Shown: positions 8,026 to 14,454 of the stretch, in pieces
How the letters are laid out: each line of letters starts with the position of its first letter
Position numbering within the stretch: position 1 is the first letter of the stretch
Source of the DNA: a virus
DNA length: 33,209 nt
Virus record (IMG/VR): IMGVR_UViG_3300027741_000166
Span: 1-33,209 of that record
Direction: 5' to 3' (one strand)
Notes under the pieces: generated by a model
What the model was told of the DNA's origin: nothing
Databases searched by the model: none
Seen by the model: the letters and a program-made list of their open reading frames with translations, nothing else
Position numbers and translations under genes: made by a program

Positions 8026-8684
8026 GACACTTGAACCCTAACTTGTCCGTCTCGGTAAGCATCACCGCGTTGTTTGCCATCACCCAAGTTCTTAAGCAAT
8101 GCAATTGCTTGGACGTAACGATCTGAGTAAAGCTGAACCATGTCCGGCTCACCCTTGATATAAGTGATTGCCTCGCACATAGTACCGTACAGCAATGCTG
8201 AATCAAAGTTATCGCCCAACCATGTTGTGTTAGAAGTTACAATTGATTCAGGATAATAGTAATAGTGCAGCTCAGCCCCGTAAGAGGCGTCTGGTGTAGG
8301 GCCAACAATGAAAGACAATTCATTGGTGATGGTACTTCCAGAAACTGTTGGGCCAAAAATAGCGTAATGCTTTGGCTTACCTGTGGTCGCTGGGTTGGGA
8401 TAAGCTTCACGCATGAAGTTTACGTCTTTGTTCAACAGGAACAAATACTCGCCGCCAGCAGCCGGATAAATAGCCAACGAATACGTAGACATAAAATCGT
8501 CAGGGCACGACAAATACTTGTTGCCACTGCTCAACACGCCCGTCACATTTTTCCGCAAATTAGAAAGCTGAACGGTGTTGTATATACGCTGTTCAGCTTG
8601 CTTAATGAACGTGTTCATGTCTACCGTGGGAAACGTGTTCTCACAGTAATCACTCACCAAGGTGACAAGTTCGGTGTATGTCAT
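8022..8684 (-). CDS. Head-tail adaptor protein, SU10-like
   Basis: A 220-residue protein. The N-terminal helix pair 'MTYTELVTLVSDYCENTFPTVDMNTFIKQAEQRIYNTV' is the hallmark of the phage adaptor family exemplified by phage SU10 (T7 gp11-like position), which sits between portal and tail nozzle. A beta-rich middle contains 'LSCPDDFMSTYSLAI', and the C-terminal helices (DSALLYGTMCEAITYIKGEPDMVQLYSDRYVQAIALLKN) complete the fold. Its start overlaps the preceding gene by ATGA and its stop overlaps the next gene the same way. This is one of the better arguments that the particle is a short-tailed virus. The family name is from memory of the motif pattern. Confidence 0.78.
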   Translation of the reverse strand: MTYTELVTLVSDYCENTFPTVDMNTFIKQAEQRIYNTVQLSNLRKNVTGVLSSGNKYLSCPDDFMSTYSLAIYPAAGGEYLFLLNKDVNFMREAYPNPATTGKPKHYAIFGPTVSGSTITNELSFIVGPTPDASYGAELHYYYYPESIVTSNTTWLGDNFDSALLYGTMCEAITYIKGEPDMVQLYSDRYVQAIALLKNLGDGKQRGDAYRDGQVRVQVS

Positions 8685-8947
8685 GCCATCGGGCCTCGGG
8701 CCATCAAGCCTTTAGTTGCTGCGCCAGTACCACGGATTTTAATGCCGCTGGTTTTGATAGGCTCGTCGCCTGCCGACTTGCTTTCAGCGCCAATACTAAC
8801 GTCCAACGTATCAAGCTTGCTACGGTTTGGGCCTTTGCCGGGATTTGTTTCCATTGTGACGGCTTTGCCGTTCATGGTGTGCGGCTTAGCATAAACGCTG
8901 GCATCGCCAACTTCCTTGCCCATCATTTTTTTGCTAAATGTAGCCAT
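8681..8947 (-). CDS. Small basic phage protein, 88 aa
   Basis: An 88-residue, Lys/Gly/Met-rich protein with few hydrophobic residues, probably disordered in isolation. It has the phrases 'MNGKAVTMETNPGKGPNR' and 'KSAGDEPIKTSGIKIRGTGAATKGLMARGPMA'. The phrase 'TSGIKIRGTGAATKGLMARGPMA' is familiar from many phage genomes, always as a small protein next to neck genes. It is translationally coupled to the adaptor gene through an ATGA overlap. The function is unknown. The basic, flexible composition suggests a packaged DNA-contacting or assembly protein, but that is inference only. Confidence 0.68.
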   Translation of the reverse strand: MATFSKKMMGKEVGDASVYAKPHTMNGKAVTMETNPGKGPNRSKLDTLDVSIGAESKSAGDEPIKTSGIKIRGTGAATKGLMARGPMA

Positions 8948-8949
8948 GA

Positions 8950-9138
8950 TTAGCCTCGCTTTTGATTGTTAGCACGAGCCATGTTGCGACCTACTGCACG
9001 CATAGCCTCGCCCGTTACACCTTTGGCTTTTCCCTTACCGCCCATCATTTCTTTTTGCATGGGGCCACTGTTGCCCAAATTCTTGCCATCAGTTTTGCCT
9101 TTTTTGGCAATACCATCTGCTGCGCGTTTAAATGTCAT
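8950..9138 (-). CDS. Small basic protein with ADGIA-KGKT motif, 62 aa
   Basis: A 62-residue basic protein beginning MTFKRAADGIAKKGKTDGKN and ending RAVGRNMARANNQKRG. The motif 'ADGIAKKGKT.G' at residues 7-18 recurs at the C-termini of the proteins at 10892-11431 and 11442-12032, which links these small genes as a set. AGGAG precedes the ATG at a normal distance. The sequence is Gly/Lys/Met-rich without a predicted hydrophobic core. It lies between the zinc-ribbon protein and the 88-aa protein. I recognise it as a widespread type of small phage protein of unknown role, likely involved in virion assembly. Confidence 0.68.
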   Translation of the reverse strand: MTFKRAADGIAKKGKTDGKNLGNSGPMQKEMMGGKGKAKGVTGEAMRAVGRNMARANNQKRG

Positions 9139-9147
9139 GATTGACTC

Positions 9148-9537
9148 CTATGAAACTGTAACCGTTACTGTACCAACAAATGTCGTTTCCACCAAATAGT
9201 TTGGTGTAAGAGACGCATCAAAACCGCTAGAACCGCCAACTGGCCGCCAGCCCCATTGGATATCTCTTGAGCCGCCAGACAAGTTGCCAGATGCATTTAC
9301 CCCTGAAGTCACATACGTTGTGTCCCTGCGTGGGTTGCGCAACGCCTGCGGGTCATCTACTGGGAATGTACCCAGCATCAACTGCGGCTGATCAGGATCC
9401 CAGCATTCAGGACAAACCAACAATTGATATTTGCGCTGCTTAATTACTTCCTCTTTGAGCTTTTTCAGTTTGAATTGGCCGCCGCATCTGTCACATTCGG
9501 CAATTGCAATTCGACCGGAAGCAAAACGATTACCCAT
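9148..9537 (-). CDS. Zinc-ribbon structural-type protein
   Basis: A 129-residue protein. The N-terminal half is a zinc ribbon: 'CDRCGGQFKLKKLKEEV' with C15 and C18 and 'LLVCPECWDPDQPQL' with C42 and C45. The phrase 'DPQALRNPRRD' at about residues 63-73 is a recurrent signature of this phage family. The C-terminal half is Gly/Ser/Thr-rich and ends in beta-strand sequence (VETTFVGTVTVTVS). It starts inside the stop of the neck protein gene (TAATG overlap), so the two are translationally coupled. I recall the family as a small virion-associated protein next to neck genes in short-tailed phages; its precise function is not established to my knowledge. Confidence 0.75.
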   Translation of the reverse strand: MGNRFASGRIAIAECDRCGGQFKLKKLKEEVIKQRKYQLLVCPECWDPDQPQLMLGTFPVDDPQALRNPRRDTTYVTSGVNASGNLSGGSRDIQWGWRPVGGSSGFDASLTPNYLVETTFVGTVTVTVS

Positions 9538-10469
9538 TAGTAACCACCACCGCTAATGAACATTTGCCGGGGGACGAAACGAATAGCCGCCTTCTCTCTG
9601 TCTTCGCCGGCAGCTATCTCAAATGTTTCATCGTAAATCTGTTTGAGCATTTGGATGCGAGGCATCAGCTCAGGGGTCTTGACTGCAATGTGATATGCCA
9701 AACCAGCAACAACACATGGTAAAAACCTAAAGTTCATGTCTGCTGTCTCAGCACCTGCGCCGGCATCTTGCACTCTGCGCAGTCTCCAGTAAACAAATTG
9801 GTAAGGTGTACTGTTGTCGGGCGTCGGCCATACTGTTACGGCTGGAAGCTGCGGGACAAAGACGGCCGTAGCTGCTGTGTGCGTAGCTGCAGTTGTATTG
9901 TTTTGACCACGGAACACGCCTCCAATGACGTTGCCCGTGATGTAGGTATAGTAAATGTCTTCAGTGTCCAGACGGATAAAACCTGATCCAGCTAACCCAA
10001 CCACCGAGTTAAGCGTGATCGTGGTGTCCGTGGCGCTGATTGTTGAGGATAAAACAGAACTTGTAGGATTGACTTCGCCAGATAACCGCTGAACCCATAC
10101 TTGAATCGGTCTTGCCTGTTGTAACTTGTTTGGGATGGTTGCATAGGTAGAAACACTAATACGTGTGATTGTTAAGTCAGCTTGTGTAGAAGCGGTGTTA
10201 GACCCTGTACGGATTACATGTTCCAGCAAATCAATGGTGTTGGTTGGTAGCGCATACGTAGCCAAGCCGGGCGTGAGGTTGATGAAGCCTTGCTCCATCG
10301 TCCACATGTTGATACCCTTGTTCTGCCATTCGATGGTCATCAAGTTCATCGAACGACGGGCAGTTCGCAGGTCATAACCTGAACGCATCTCCCGGCCCGC
10401 ACGCTCCCATGCCTCTTCCGCAATCTCGGTGAAGTCCATGTTAAAGAGGGTTGAGCCGGTAGTGGTCAT
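9537..10469 (-). CDS. Neck / tail tubular-type protein
   Basis: A 310-residue protein. The helical N-terminus 'FTEIAEEAWERAGREMRSGYDLRTARRSMNLMTIEWQNKGINMW' is typical of phage neck proteins that contact the portal/adaptor ring. The middle is beta-rich, with an inserted domain 'SSTISATDTTITLNSVVGLAGSGFIRLDTEDIYYTYI' at about 143-180. The C-terminal part 'FRFLPCVVAGLAYHIAVKTPEL..RIQMLKQIYDETFEIAAGEDREK' forms helices closing the fold. It sits between small basic genes and the zinc-ribbon gene and starts with an ATGA overlap. I infer a tail tubular or nozzle-adaptor protein of a short tail; the assignment rests on helical signatures and location rather than on catalytic residues. Confidence 0.72.
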   Translation of the reverse strand: MTTTGSTLFNMDFTEIAEEAWERAGREMRSGYDLRTARRSMNLMTIEWQNKGINMWTMEQGFINLTPGLATYALPTNTIDLLEHVIRTGSNTASTQADLTITRISVSTYATIPNKLQQARPIQVWVQRLSGEVNPTSSVLSSTISATDTTITLNSVVGLAGSGFIRLDTEDIYYTYITGNVIGGVFRGQNNTTAATHTAATAVFVPQLPAVTVWPTPDNSTPYQFVYWRLRRVQDAGAGAETADMNFRFLPCVVAGLAYHIAVKTPELMPRIQMLKQIYDETFEIAAGEDREKAAIRFVPRQMFISGGGY

Positions 10470-10639
10470 TTCATGCCTTTGAGGGTTTCAGCAAAACGTG
10501 CGCGTTGACCCATTTTGCCGGGCTTTTTTGCTGCTGCAGCAAGCTTCTTGGTGGGGATTGTTTTACCCGCAGGAACGCCCAACTCTTTCTTCAAAGCGCC
10601 GGGCTTTTTGATTGCCTTTTGAATCCATTTTTCAGCCAT
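10466..10639 (-). CDS. Small basic protein, 57 aa
   Basis: A 57-residue protein, MAEKWIQKAIKKPGALKKEL to the end ETLKGMK. It is lysine-rich, with 'GVPAGKTIPTKKLAAAAKKPGK' and 'GQRARFAETLK', a pattern I recognise from small conserved phage proteins that usually lie next to other Lys/Gly-rich genes. Its stop overlaps the ATG of the neck protein (ATGA), and its start lies 2 bp after the stop of the 82-aa gene upstream, so it is embedded in the operon. The function is unknown. The strong basic charge and helical repeats would allow DNA or RNA contact. Confidence 0.75.
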   Translation of the reverse strand: MAEKWIQKAIKKPGALKKELGVPAGKTIPTKKLAAAAKKPGKMGQRARFAETLKGMK

Positions 10640-10641
10640 GA

Positions 10642-10890
10642 TTACACCTTTGCAGTTTTGGCAGATTGCACAAATGCGTCGGCAGTAGGTGCGCCTTTGG
10701 CCCCGGGCTTGCGCATTTTTTCACCAGAACCAGCGGCTATGCGTTTCTTTTTAGCATTGATATTGGCATACAAACCAACAGCTCCACCTTCAGCATACTG
10801 AGTGAAATCAGTGTTATCCCGTCTGGCTTTTTTTGAGCCTTTGGGCATCTTAGAGGGGGAGATGTCTCCCATGCCGCGACTGGCTAACAT
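10642..10890 (-). CDS. Small basic protein, 82 aa
   Basis: An 82-residue protein. A longer frame could begin at 10983, but that part overlaps the end of the upstream gene. The ATG at 10888-10890, immediately after that gene's stop (TGATATG), is the natural start and gives 'MLASRGMGDISPSKMPKGSKK', matching the usual 'RGMGxxSPSKMP' opening of this phage family. The middle has 'YAEGGAVGLYANINAKKKRIAAGSGEKMRKPG', Gly/Lys-rich and probably flexible. The role is unknown. It is one of a set of five or so small basic proteins encoded side by side in the structural operon. Confidence 0.75.
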   Translation of the reverse strand: MLASRGMGDISPSKMPKGSKKARRDNTDFTQYAEGGAVGLYANINAKKKRIAAGSGEKMRKPGAKGAPTADAFVQSAKTAKV

Positions 10891-10891
10891 A

Positions 10892-11431
10892 TCAACACAT
10901 CTTTCCGCGAGTCTTACCACGCTGGGCAATACCATCTGCACGGCTTGATGCTTTGGAAACCGATCCGCCTTTGGCATAACCACCCATGCCTGCGCCCATA
11001 GCGCGTGCGCGAATTGGTTGTCGGCCTTGACGAGCCATAATGTTTTTTACTGCGTCAACCATTTTTTCACTTTGCTCTGCACCGGGAGCAGACCGCATAG
11101 ACCCCATCTGCCCGCCGCGAATTGGCATGGGCATTGGGCGGCTTCGTTTGGGGGCAACATCTTCTTGAGTTGGACCAAACTCTGGGATAATGCGCTCAGG
11201 CGGAAAATCCATTTCTTGAGTTGGACCCGGCTCTCCGATAATGCGCTCAGGCGGGAAATCCATTGGCATTGGGCGGTCCATTGGTCTGATAATGCGCTCA
11301 GGCGGAAAATCTTGGGCCTGCGGGGTTGGCGTGCGGCCCATCATCTTAGCCAAATTAGCCGCGCCGTCTTGCTGGTCGTCAGAAGCCGTGATCCCGCCTT
11401 CATCATACCGTTTTGTTTTACGAGTTGCCAT
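10892..11431 (-). CDS. Repeat-containing Pro/Met/Arg-rich protein
   Basis: A 179-residue protein of low complexity. It contains three copies of 'DFPPERII' (near residues 41, 58 and 75), separated by Met/Pro/Gly linkers such as 'GEPGPTQEM' and 'PEFGPTQED'. The C-terminal part is Gly/Met/Arg-rich and ends 'GGYAKGGSVSKASSRADGIAQRGKTRGKMC', sharing the 'ADGIAxxGKTxG' motif with neighbours. A ribosome site, AAGGAG, precedes the ATG. The repeats are visible in the DNA as near-identical blocks, so copy number may vary between related phages. No catalytic residues are visible. It probably is a flexible virion or assembly protein. Confidence 0.72.
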   Translation of the reverse strand: MATRKTKRYDEGGITASDDQQDGAANLAKMMGRTPTPQAQDFPPERIIRPMDRPMPMDFPPERIIGEPGPTQEMDFPPERIIPEFGPTQEDVAPKRSRPMPMPIRGGQMGSMRSAPGAEQSEKMVDAVKNIMARQGRQPIRARAMGAGMGGYAKGGSVSKASSRADGIAQRGKTRGKMC

Positions 11432-11441
11432 AATATTCTCC

Positions 11442-12032
11442 TTAGCAAGCGCCGCCGCGCATCATTTTTACTTGGGTGCCTTTGGTCTTGCCTTTAGTAG
11501 CAATACCGTTAGCTGATGCGCGGAATGTACCGCCTTTAGCCAGCTTCAAAGACGTGCCCTTGCCGCCTTTGTGCTCTTGAGCGTCGTGCTGCTTAAAAGC
11601 TTTTTTAATCATGGCTTTGTCTTGGGCTTTGTCCATCATGCCGCCTTCAGCCATGCCGCCTTTTTTCATGCCCATCATCTGTTTTTTATCCATAGCCATG
11701 TCGGCTTTAGAACCTTCGCGCATGCCTTTAGATTCGACGTCTTTGCCAGACTTTTCAAATTTAGCCATGCCGCCTTTAGCCATTTTGCCTATGCCATCAG
11801 CAGCAAAGTCGGGAACCATTTTGCCGCCCTTATTAACCATAGTCATACCGCCATCTGCGTATCCGCCCATACTCATCTTTTTCATGTCGCCACCTTTTGA
11901 GAATTTGCGGCCCTTGTCCGCAGTTGAAAAGTCTTTGCCCACAGATTGTGGGACCCCTACCTTTTTAGCAAACGATGGCGAATGTGCAATCGCTTCCATA
12001 AAGTTGTGCTGTTTTTTACTCGTGCTGGGCAT
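11442..12032 (-). CDS. Lys/Met/Gly-rich basic protein
   Basis: A 196-residue protein. The N-terminus 'MPSTSKKQHNFMEAIAHSPSFAKKVGVPQSVGKDF' is a conserved small phage domain in which Ser-Lys-Gln and 'FM.AIAH.P.FAKK' are typical (somewhat like DUF3008). The remainder is dominated by 'KKGGMAEGGM', 'MAKGGMAKFEKSG' and similar Met/Gly/Lys repeats and ends 'ANGIATKGKTKGTQVKMMRGGAC', another copy of the shared C-terminal motif. It overlaps the upstream membrane-protein gene by 17 bp. The repetitive part is unlikely to fold alone. A DNA-condensing or scaffold-like role is possible from its composition but is not shown. Confidence 0.72.
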   Translation of the reverse strand: MPSTSKKQHNFMEAIAHSPSFAKKVGVPQSVGKDFSTADKGRKFSKGGDMKKMSMGGYADGGMTMVNKGGKMVPDFAADGIGKMAKGGMAKFEKSGKDVESKGMREGSKADMAMDKKQMMGMKKGGMAEGGMMDKAQDKAMIKKAFKQHDAQEHKGGKGTSLKLAKGGTFRASANGIATKGKTKGTQVKMMRGGAC

Positions 12033-12261
12033 TTGACGTCCTCAGATTATCAATCTTACGCTCAAGTCGATCAAAACGGTCAAGTAATTGTTGCATGTCC
12101 GCCCTGAATTCAGTTCGCGTAATATGGTCACGCGCAACTTCTTCCCGGGTCCGGTTTAACAAAATGCTTAGCCGATCCAACTCGTCAAACTTGCCTTTAA
12201 GCAAAAAGCCCATAACCGCCACAATGGCGCTTAGGGCTGCGTTCCAAAGCATCATTTCCAT
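12016..12261 (-). CDS. Small membrane-anchored coiled-coil protein
   Basis: An 81-residue protein. Residues ~5-21 (LWNAALSAIVAVMGFLL) form one hydrophobic helix; residues ~25-75 (KFDELDRLSILLNRTREEVARDHITRTEFRADMQQLLDRFDRLERKIDNL) form a charged, heptad-like helix. This topology, an N-terminal membrane helix and a coiled coil, recalls inner-membrane spanins and small phage membrane proteins that hold a complex at the cell membrane. It sits among structural genes, far from any recognisable endolysin, so a lysis role is not demonstrated. It begins just after the stop of the 87-aa gene and overlaps the next gene by 17 bp. Confidence 0.7.
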   Translation of the reverse strand: MEMMLWNAALSAIVAVMGFLLKGKFDELDRLSILLNRTREEVARDHITRTEFRADMQQLLDRFDRLERKIDNLRTSNAQHE

Positions 12262-12262
12262 G

Positions 12263-12526
12263 TCAGCACTTCCATCTTGCTAGTGCAGCCGCCTTGCGGG
12301 TAGGCTTGCCTTTTTCGTCCTTCATAGGACCGGGCATGCCCGACATGCGGGCACAGAATGAATCTTTACGTGGCCCGCCTTGTGGCTGCGGAGCTTTGAG
12401 GTTGCTGCCTGTTGCAGCGTTGTACTTGGCCCGGCCTTTGGCAGTCAAACCCGCACCCTTGGACACGGGCAGTTTCTCGCCACGGCCTACAGCCAAAGAT
12501 GGGGTTTTCTTTTTGGTCGCCATCAT
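12263..12526 (-). CDS. DUF6321-like small basic protein
   Basis: An 87-residue protein with the highly recognisable string of phrases 'GEKLPVSKGAGLTAKGRAKY', 'TGSNLKAPQPQGG', 'SFCARMSGMPGPM' and 'GKPTRKAAALARWKC'. I associate this with a small conserved phage/cyanophage domain (DUF6321) of unknown function. It starts with an ATGA overlap to the glycosyltransferase gene; a second ATG follows immediately, so the first residue is uncertain by one codon. The protein is basic and carries two cysteines. Wide conservation in phage structural operons suggests a virion or assembly function, which is inference. Confidence 0.78.
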   Translation of the reverse strand: MMATKKKTPSLAVGRGEKLPVSKGAGLTAKGRAKYNAATGSNLKAPQPQGGPRKDSFCARMSGMPGPMKDEKGKPTRKAAALARWKC

Positions 12527-13257
12527 GCCGCCTTCAGCTTGGAGTTGTAAATGTTTTCCATCAAAGGCATTACGACCTCTTCCCGGAAATTACGACTGAA
12601 TTCATTCGCGCCTACGTGCGGCAAGCTGATGTCTACGTCAATGTAAACTGTGAAACCCATTTGAGCAGCGCGGTCGCAGAACAAGTAATCTTCGCCTACG
12701 TACTTGCCATCAACGATAGCAAAGTCAAACACGGCCGATACTGTTTCAGTCGGTGATTTTTCGTAGGCCCACTCAGGGTGGACAAACACCATCTGCTCAA
12801 GAACATGCCGCTGGATCAACATGAACCCCGTGGGCGCACGTTCGACACGCATCAGTGACCCATCAAACTCCAGATCGCCGTTGGCGTCAAAATACAGGTC
12901 AGCAAAAAAGTTTTGGTCTTTGGCTCTGCGTGGGTACGCACCAGTGGTGATGTCTTTGTCACCGCTCTGAGCCATCAACCGCAAGATGTCGTCTGCCGTA
13001 ACAATTACATCGCTATCAATGAACAACAACTCTGTTGCGTCCGTCTTCAAAAACTCATGAACCAAAGAGTTTCGCGCCATCGTAATGATGGAGCAGTTGG
13101 ACAGATCAGACAAAATAACAGACACACCAAGCTGCATTGCTTTGGGCATAAGCTGCGCCAGAGCAAAAGCAGTCTTGATGTTTAACTTCCCATCATAGGC
13201 GGGTATGCCGATAAACAGCTTTCGCCCATTCAGAGTTGTCTGCTTGGTTTCAGCCAT
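12523..13257 (-). CDS. Glycosyltransferase, GT-A fold
   Basis: A 244-residue protein with GT-A glycosyltransferase features. The nucleotide-sugar-binding start 'KLFIGIPAYDG' (14-23), the metal-binding DSD motif in 'LLFIDSDVIV' (residues 81-83), the acceptor-side 'GEDYLFCDRA' (188-197) and a late His in 'LPHVGANEF' (H214) occur in the usual order. Such enzymes transfer a sugar from a nucleotide sugar to an acceptor. In a phage structural operon the acceptor may be a capsid or fibre protein, or the host surface. The sequence does not tell which. It overlaps its neighbours on both sides, so it is expressed with virion proteins. No signal peptide or membrane segment is present, so it acts in the cytoplasm. 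Confidence 0.85.
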   Translation of the reverse strand: MAETKQTTLNGRKLFIGIPAYDGKLNIKTAFALAQLMPKAMQLGVSVILSDLSNCSIITMARNSLVHEFLKTDATELLFIDSDVIVTADDILRLMAQSGDKDITTGAYPRRAKDQNFFADLYFDANGDLEFDGSLMRVERAPTGFMLIQRHVLEQMVFVHPEWAYEKSPTETVSAVFDFAIVDGKYVGEDYLFCDRAAQMGFTVYIDVDISLPHVGANEFSRNFREEVVMPLMENIYNSKLKAA

Positions 13258-13768
13258 AGAACACCGTTACATAGCTGGTATTTGACATGTTTACGTAAAT
13301 ACCGCGTTGTGCCAACATGCCTTCACCGGGCACTAAAATTGAAACAGGCGTTGTCACGCTTTGAGAAGTACCAAAACTGACCAACCAACGAGAACCACTG
13401 TTGACATATCTACAAGCGGTGCCGGGGGTTACTGTGCCAGAATTTGGGTCTTCAAATGTAAAAGTGCTGGAATCCGTTACAGTAATAACATAATTACCAT
13501 CTGTAGCAGATGCGCCACTAGCGGCGCTAAACCCAATACCCACAGTATTACCTGTTGATAAACCGTGTGCGGATTTAGTTACTGTAACCGTGGTTCCCGA
13601 TCTGCCATAACTCCCTGTAACTGGAGCAGAAGTTGTGTCAAATATCTCAACAACACCAGCACCGCCACCACTACCTTGGTAGACAACTTGTTTTACACGA
13701 TTGCGTCCAGTAGGAACAATAAAACCTGAAACATCAAGATGTCCGGCTAATACGTCTGTTTGCATCAT
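13250..13768 (-). CDS. Structural-type beta protein, 172 aa
   Basis: The frame could begin at a TTG (13772-13774), but that codon is only a base or two from the ribosome site. The ATG at 13766-13768 lies seven bases after AGGAG and is the better start. The protein begins MMQTDVLAGHLDVSGFIV and includes 'GRNRVKQVVYQGSGGGAG'. Its middle 'TTVTVTKSAHGLSTGNTVGIGF' followed by 'DGNYVITVTDSSTFTFEDP' is a small Ig-like repeat frequent in phage surface proteins. The end 'LVPGEGMLAQRGIYVNMSNTSYVTVFYG' is beta-rich. It is the first gene after a strong terminator and overlaps the glycosyltransferase gene. It could be a decoration protein, and so a possible glycosylation target. Confidence 0.72.
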   Translation of the reverse strand: MMQTDVLAGHLDVSGFIVPTGRNRVKQVVYQGSGGGAGVVEIFDTTSAPVTGSYGRSGTTVTVTKSAHGLSTGNTVGIGFSAASGASATDGNYVITVTDSSTFTFEDPNSGTVTPGTACRYVNSGSRWLVSFGTSQSVTTPVSILVPGEGMLAQRGIYVNMSNTSYVTVFYG

Positions 13769-13782
13769 AATCAATCTCCTGT

Positions 13783-13803
13783 AAAACGGGGGCCGAAGCC
13801 CCC
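13783..13803 (-). terminator. Rho-independent terminator, TTCG loop
   Basis: On the minus strand, GGGGGC, TTCG, GCCCCC is followed by G and TTTT. The six-GC stem with a UUCG tetraloop is very stable. It lies between the genes at 13812-14282 and 13250-13768. Genes downstream must be reached by read-through or another promoter. Confidence 0.85.
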
Positions 13804-13811
13804 AAGATCAA

Positions 13812-14282
13812 TTAGTTTTGCTGAGCAGCTTGTTGCATTGCGCCATCGGTGTTGCGCACAATGTAAGCCACGATCACAGTCGCAGCGCCAGTGCTAGATG
13901 AACCAGTCGTTGTGAAGGTCAAGGCAGCATCAGTAGCGCCCACGTTGGCCTGAGTAGGCGTGAACGTAGCAGCAAACGTAATTGGGTATGTACCAGCAGA
14001 TGTGATGGTCGTTGCGGTTGCAGTATCAACGCCAGCAATACTTACTTTCAGCGTGGTGGCCGAAGCAAACAAAGTGGTGGTCAAAATCTGAACGCTGGTG
14101 ATTGCAGCGCCTGCGGGGATGTAACCAGCAGCGATGCTACCTGTGGCCACTTGAGCGGCAGTCAGGTTGAATGTTTGAGCGACGATTGTGCAGCCGGTGT
14201 TCTGGACTGTGCCAGCAGTGGTGCCGGTTGTGTTTTTGACAGTGCCAAGCAGCCAAGGGCCAAGGTGAGTTGCGAATCCCAT
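13812..14282 (-). CDS. Structural-type protein downstream of capsid gene
   Basis: A 156-residue protein beginning MGFATHLGPWLLGTVKNTTG, a start I recognise from many aquatic phage genomes, always near the major capsid gene. The body is Ala/Thr-rich and beta-structured: 'IPAGAAITSVQILTTTLFASATTLKVSIAG', 'ITFAATFTPTQANVGATDAALTFTTTG', 'ATVIVAYIVRN'. It ends in a Gln/Ala tail. AAGGAAA precedes the ATG. The gene has its own promoter candidate upstream and a terminator on each side, so it may be made in high amount as a separate transcript. It is probably an abundant virion (decoration or head-surface) protein; this is inferred from expression layout and composition. Confidence 0.75.
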   Translation of the reverse strand: MGFATHLGPWLLGTVKNTTGTTAGTVQNTGCTIVAQTFNLTAAQVATGSIAAGYIPAGAAITSVQILTTTLFASATTLKVSIAGVDTATATTITSAGTYPITFAATFTPTQANVGATDAALTFTTTGSSSTGAATVIVAYIVRNTDGAMQQAAQQN

Positions 14283-14369
14283 GATGTTTCCTTCATGCAG
14301 TTAAAGGTGCGTCAATCTTGCATGATGTCTGCCGGGACAGTTTGACACACCGGAAAGCCCGGATGAGCC

Positions 14370-14398
14370 AATATACACCAAAAGAAAAGTGTGTGCAA
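14370..14398 (-). promoter_or_regulatory. Internal sigma-70-type promoter candidate
   Basis: Read on the minus strand: TTGCAC (14393-14398), a 17-nt spacer and TATATT (14370-14375). The -10 matches five of six consensus bases; the -35 keeps only TTG. It lies just after the capsid terminator and about 90 bp before the ATG of the 156-aa protein. Confidence 0.5.
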
Positions 14399-14403
14399 CA
14401 AAT

Positions 14404-14425
14404 AAAAAAGCCACCCGAAGGTGGC
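14404..14425 (-). terminator. Rho-independent terminator after the major capsid gene
   Basis: Minus strand: GCCACC, TTCG, GGTGGC, then six T residues. The hairpin begins about 30 bp after the capsid stop codon. Together with the promoter at 14370-14398 it separates head-gene transcription from the downstream genes. Confidence 0.88.
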
Positions 14426-14454
14426 TTCCAAATTACCCTTGTGGGGCCGTTTGA

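Noticed and set aside
10891-10983. GTG/ATG extension of the 82-aa gene to 10983
   Set aside because: The extension overlaps the C-terminus of the upstream gene; the family-typical RGMG...SPSKMP start lies at 10888-10890.
13769-13774. TTG start for the 13250-13768 gene
   Set aside because: The TTG lies only one or two bases from AGGAG; the ATG seven bases downstream of it is properly spaced.
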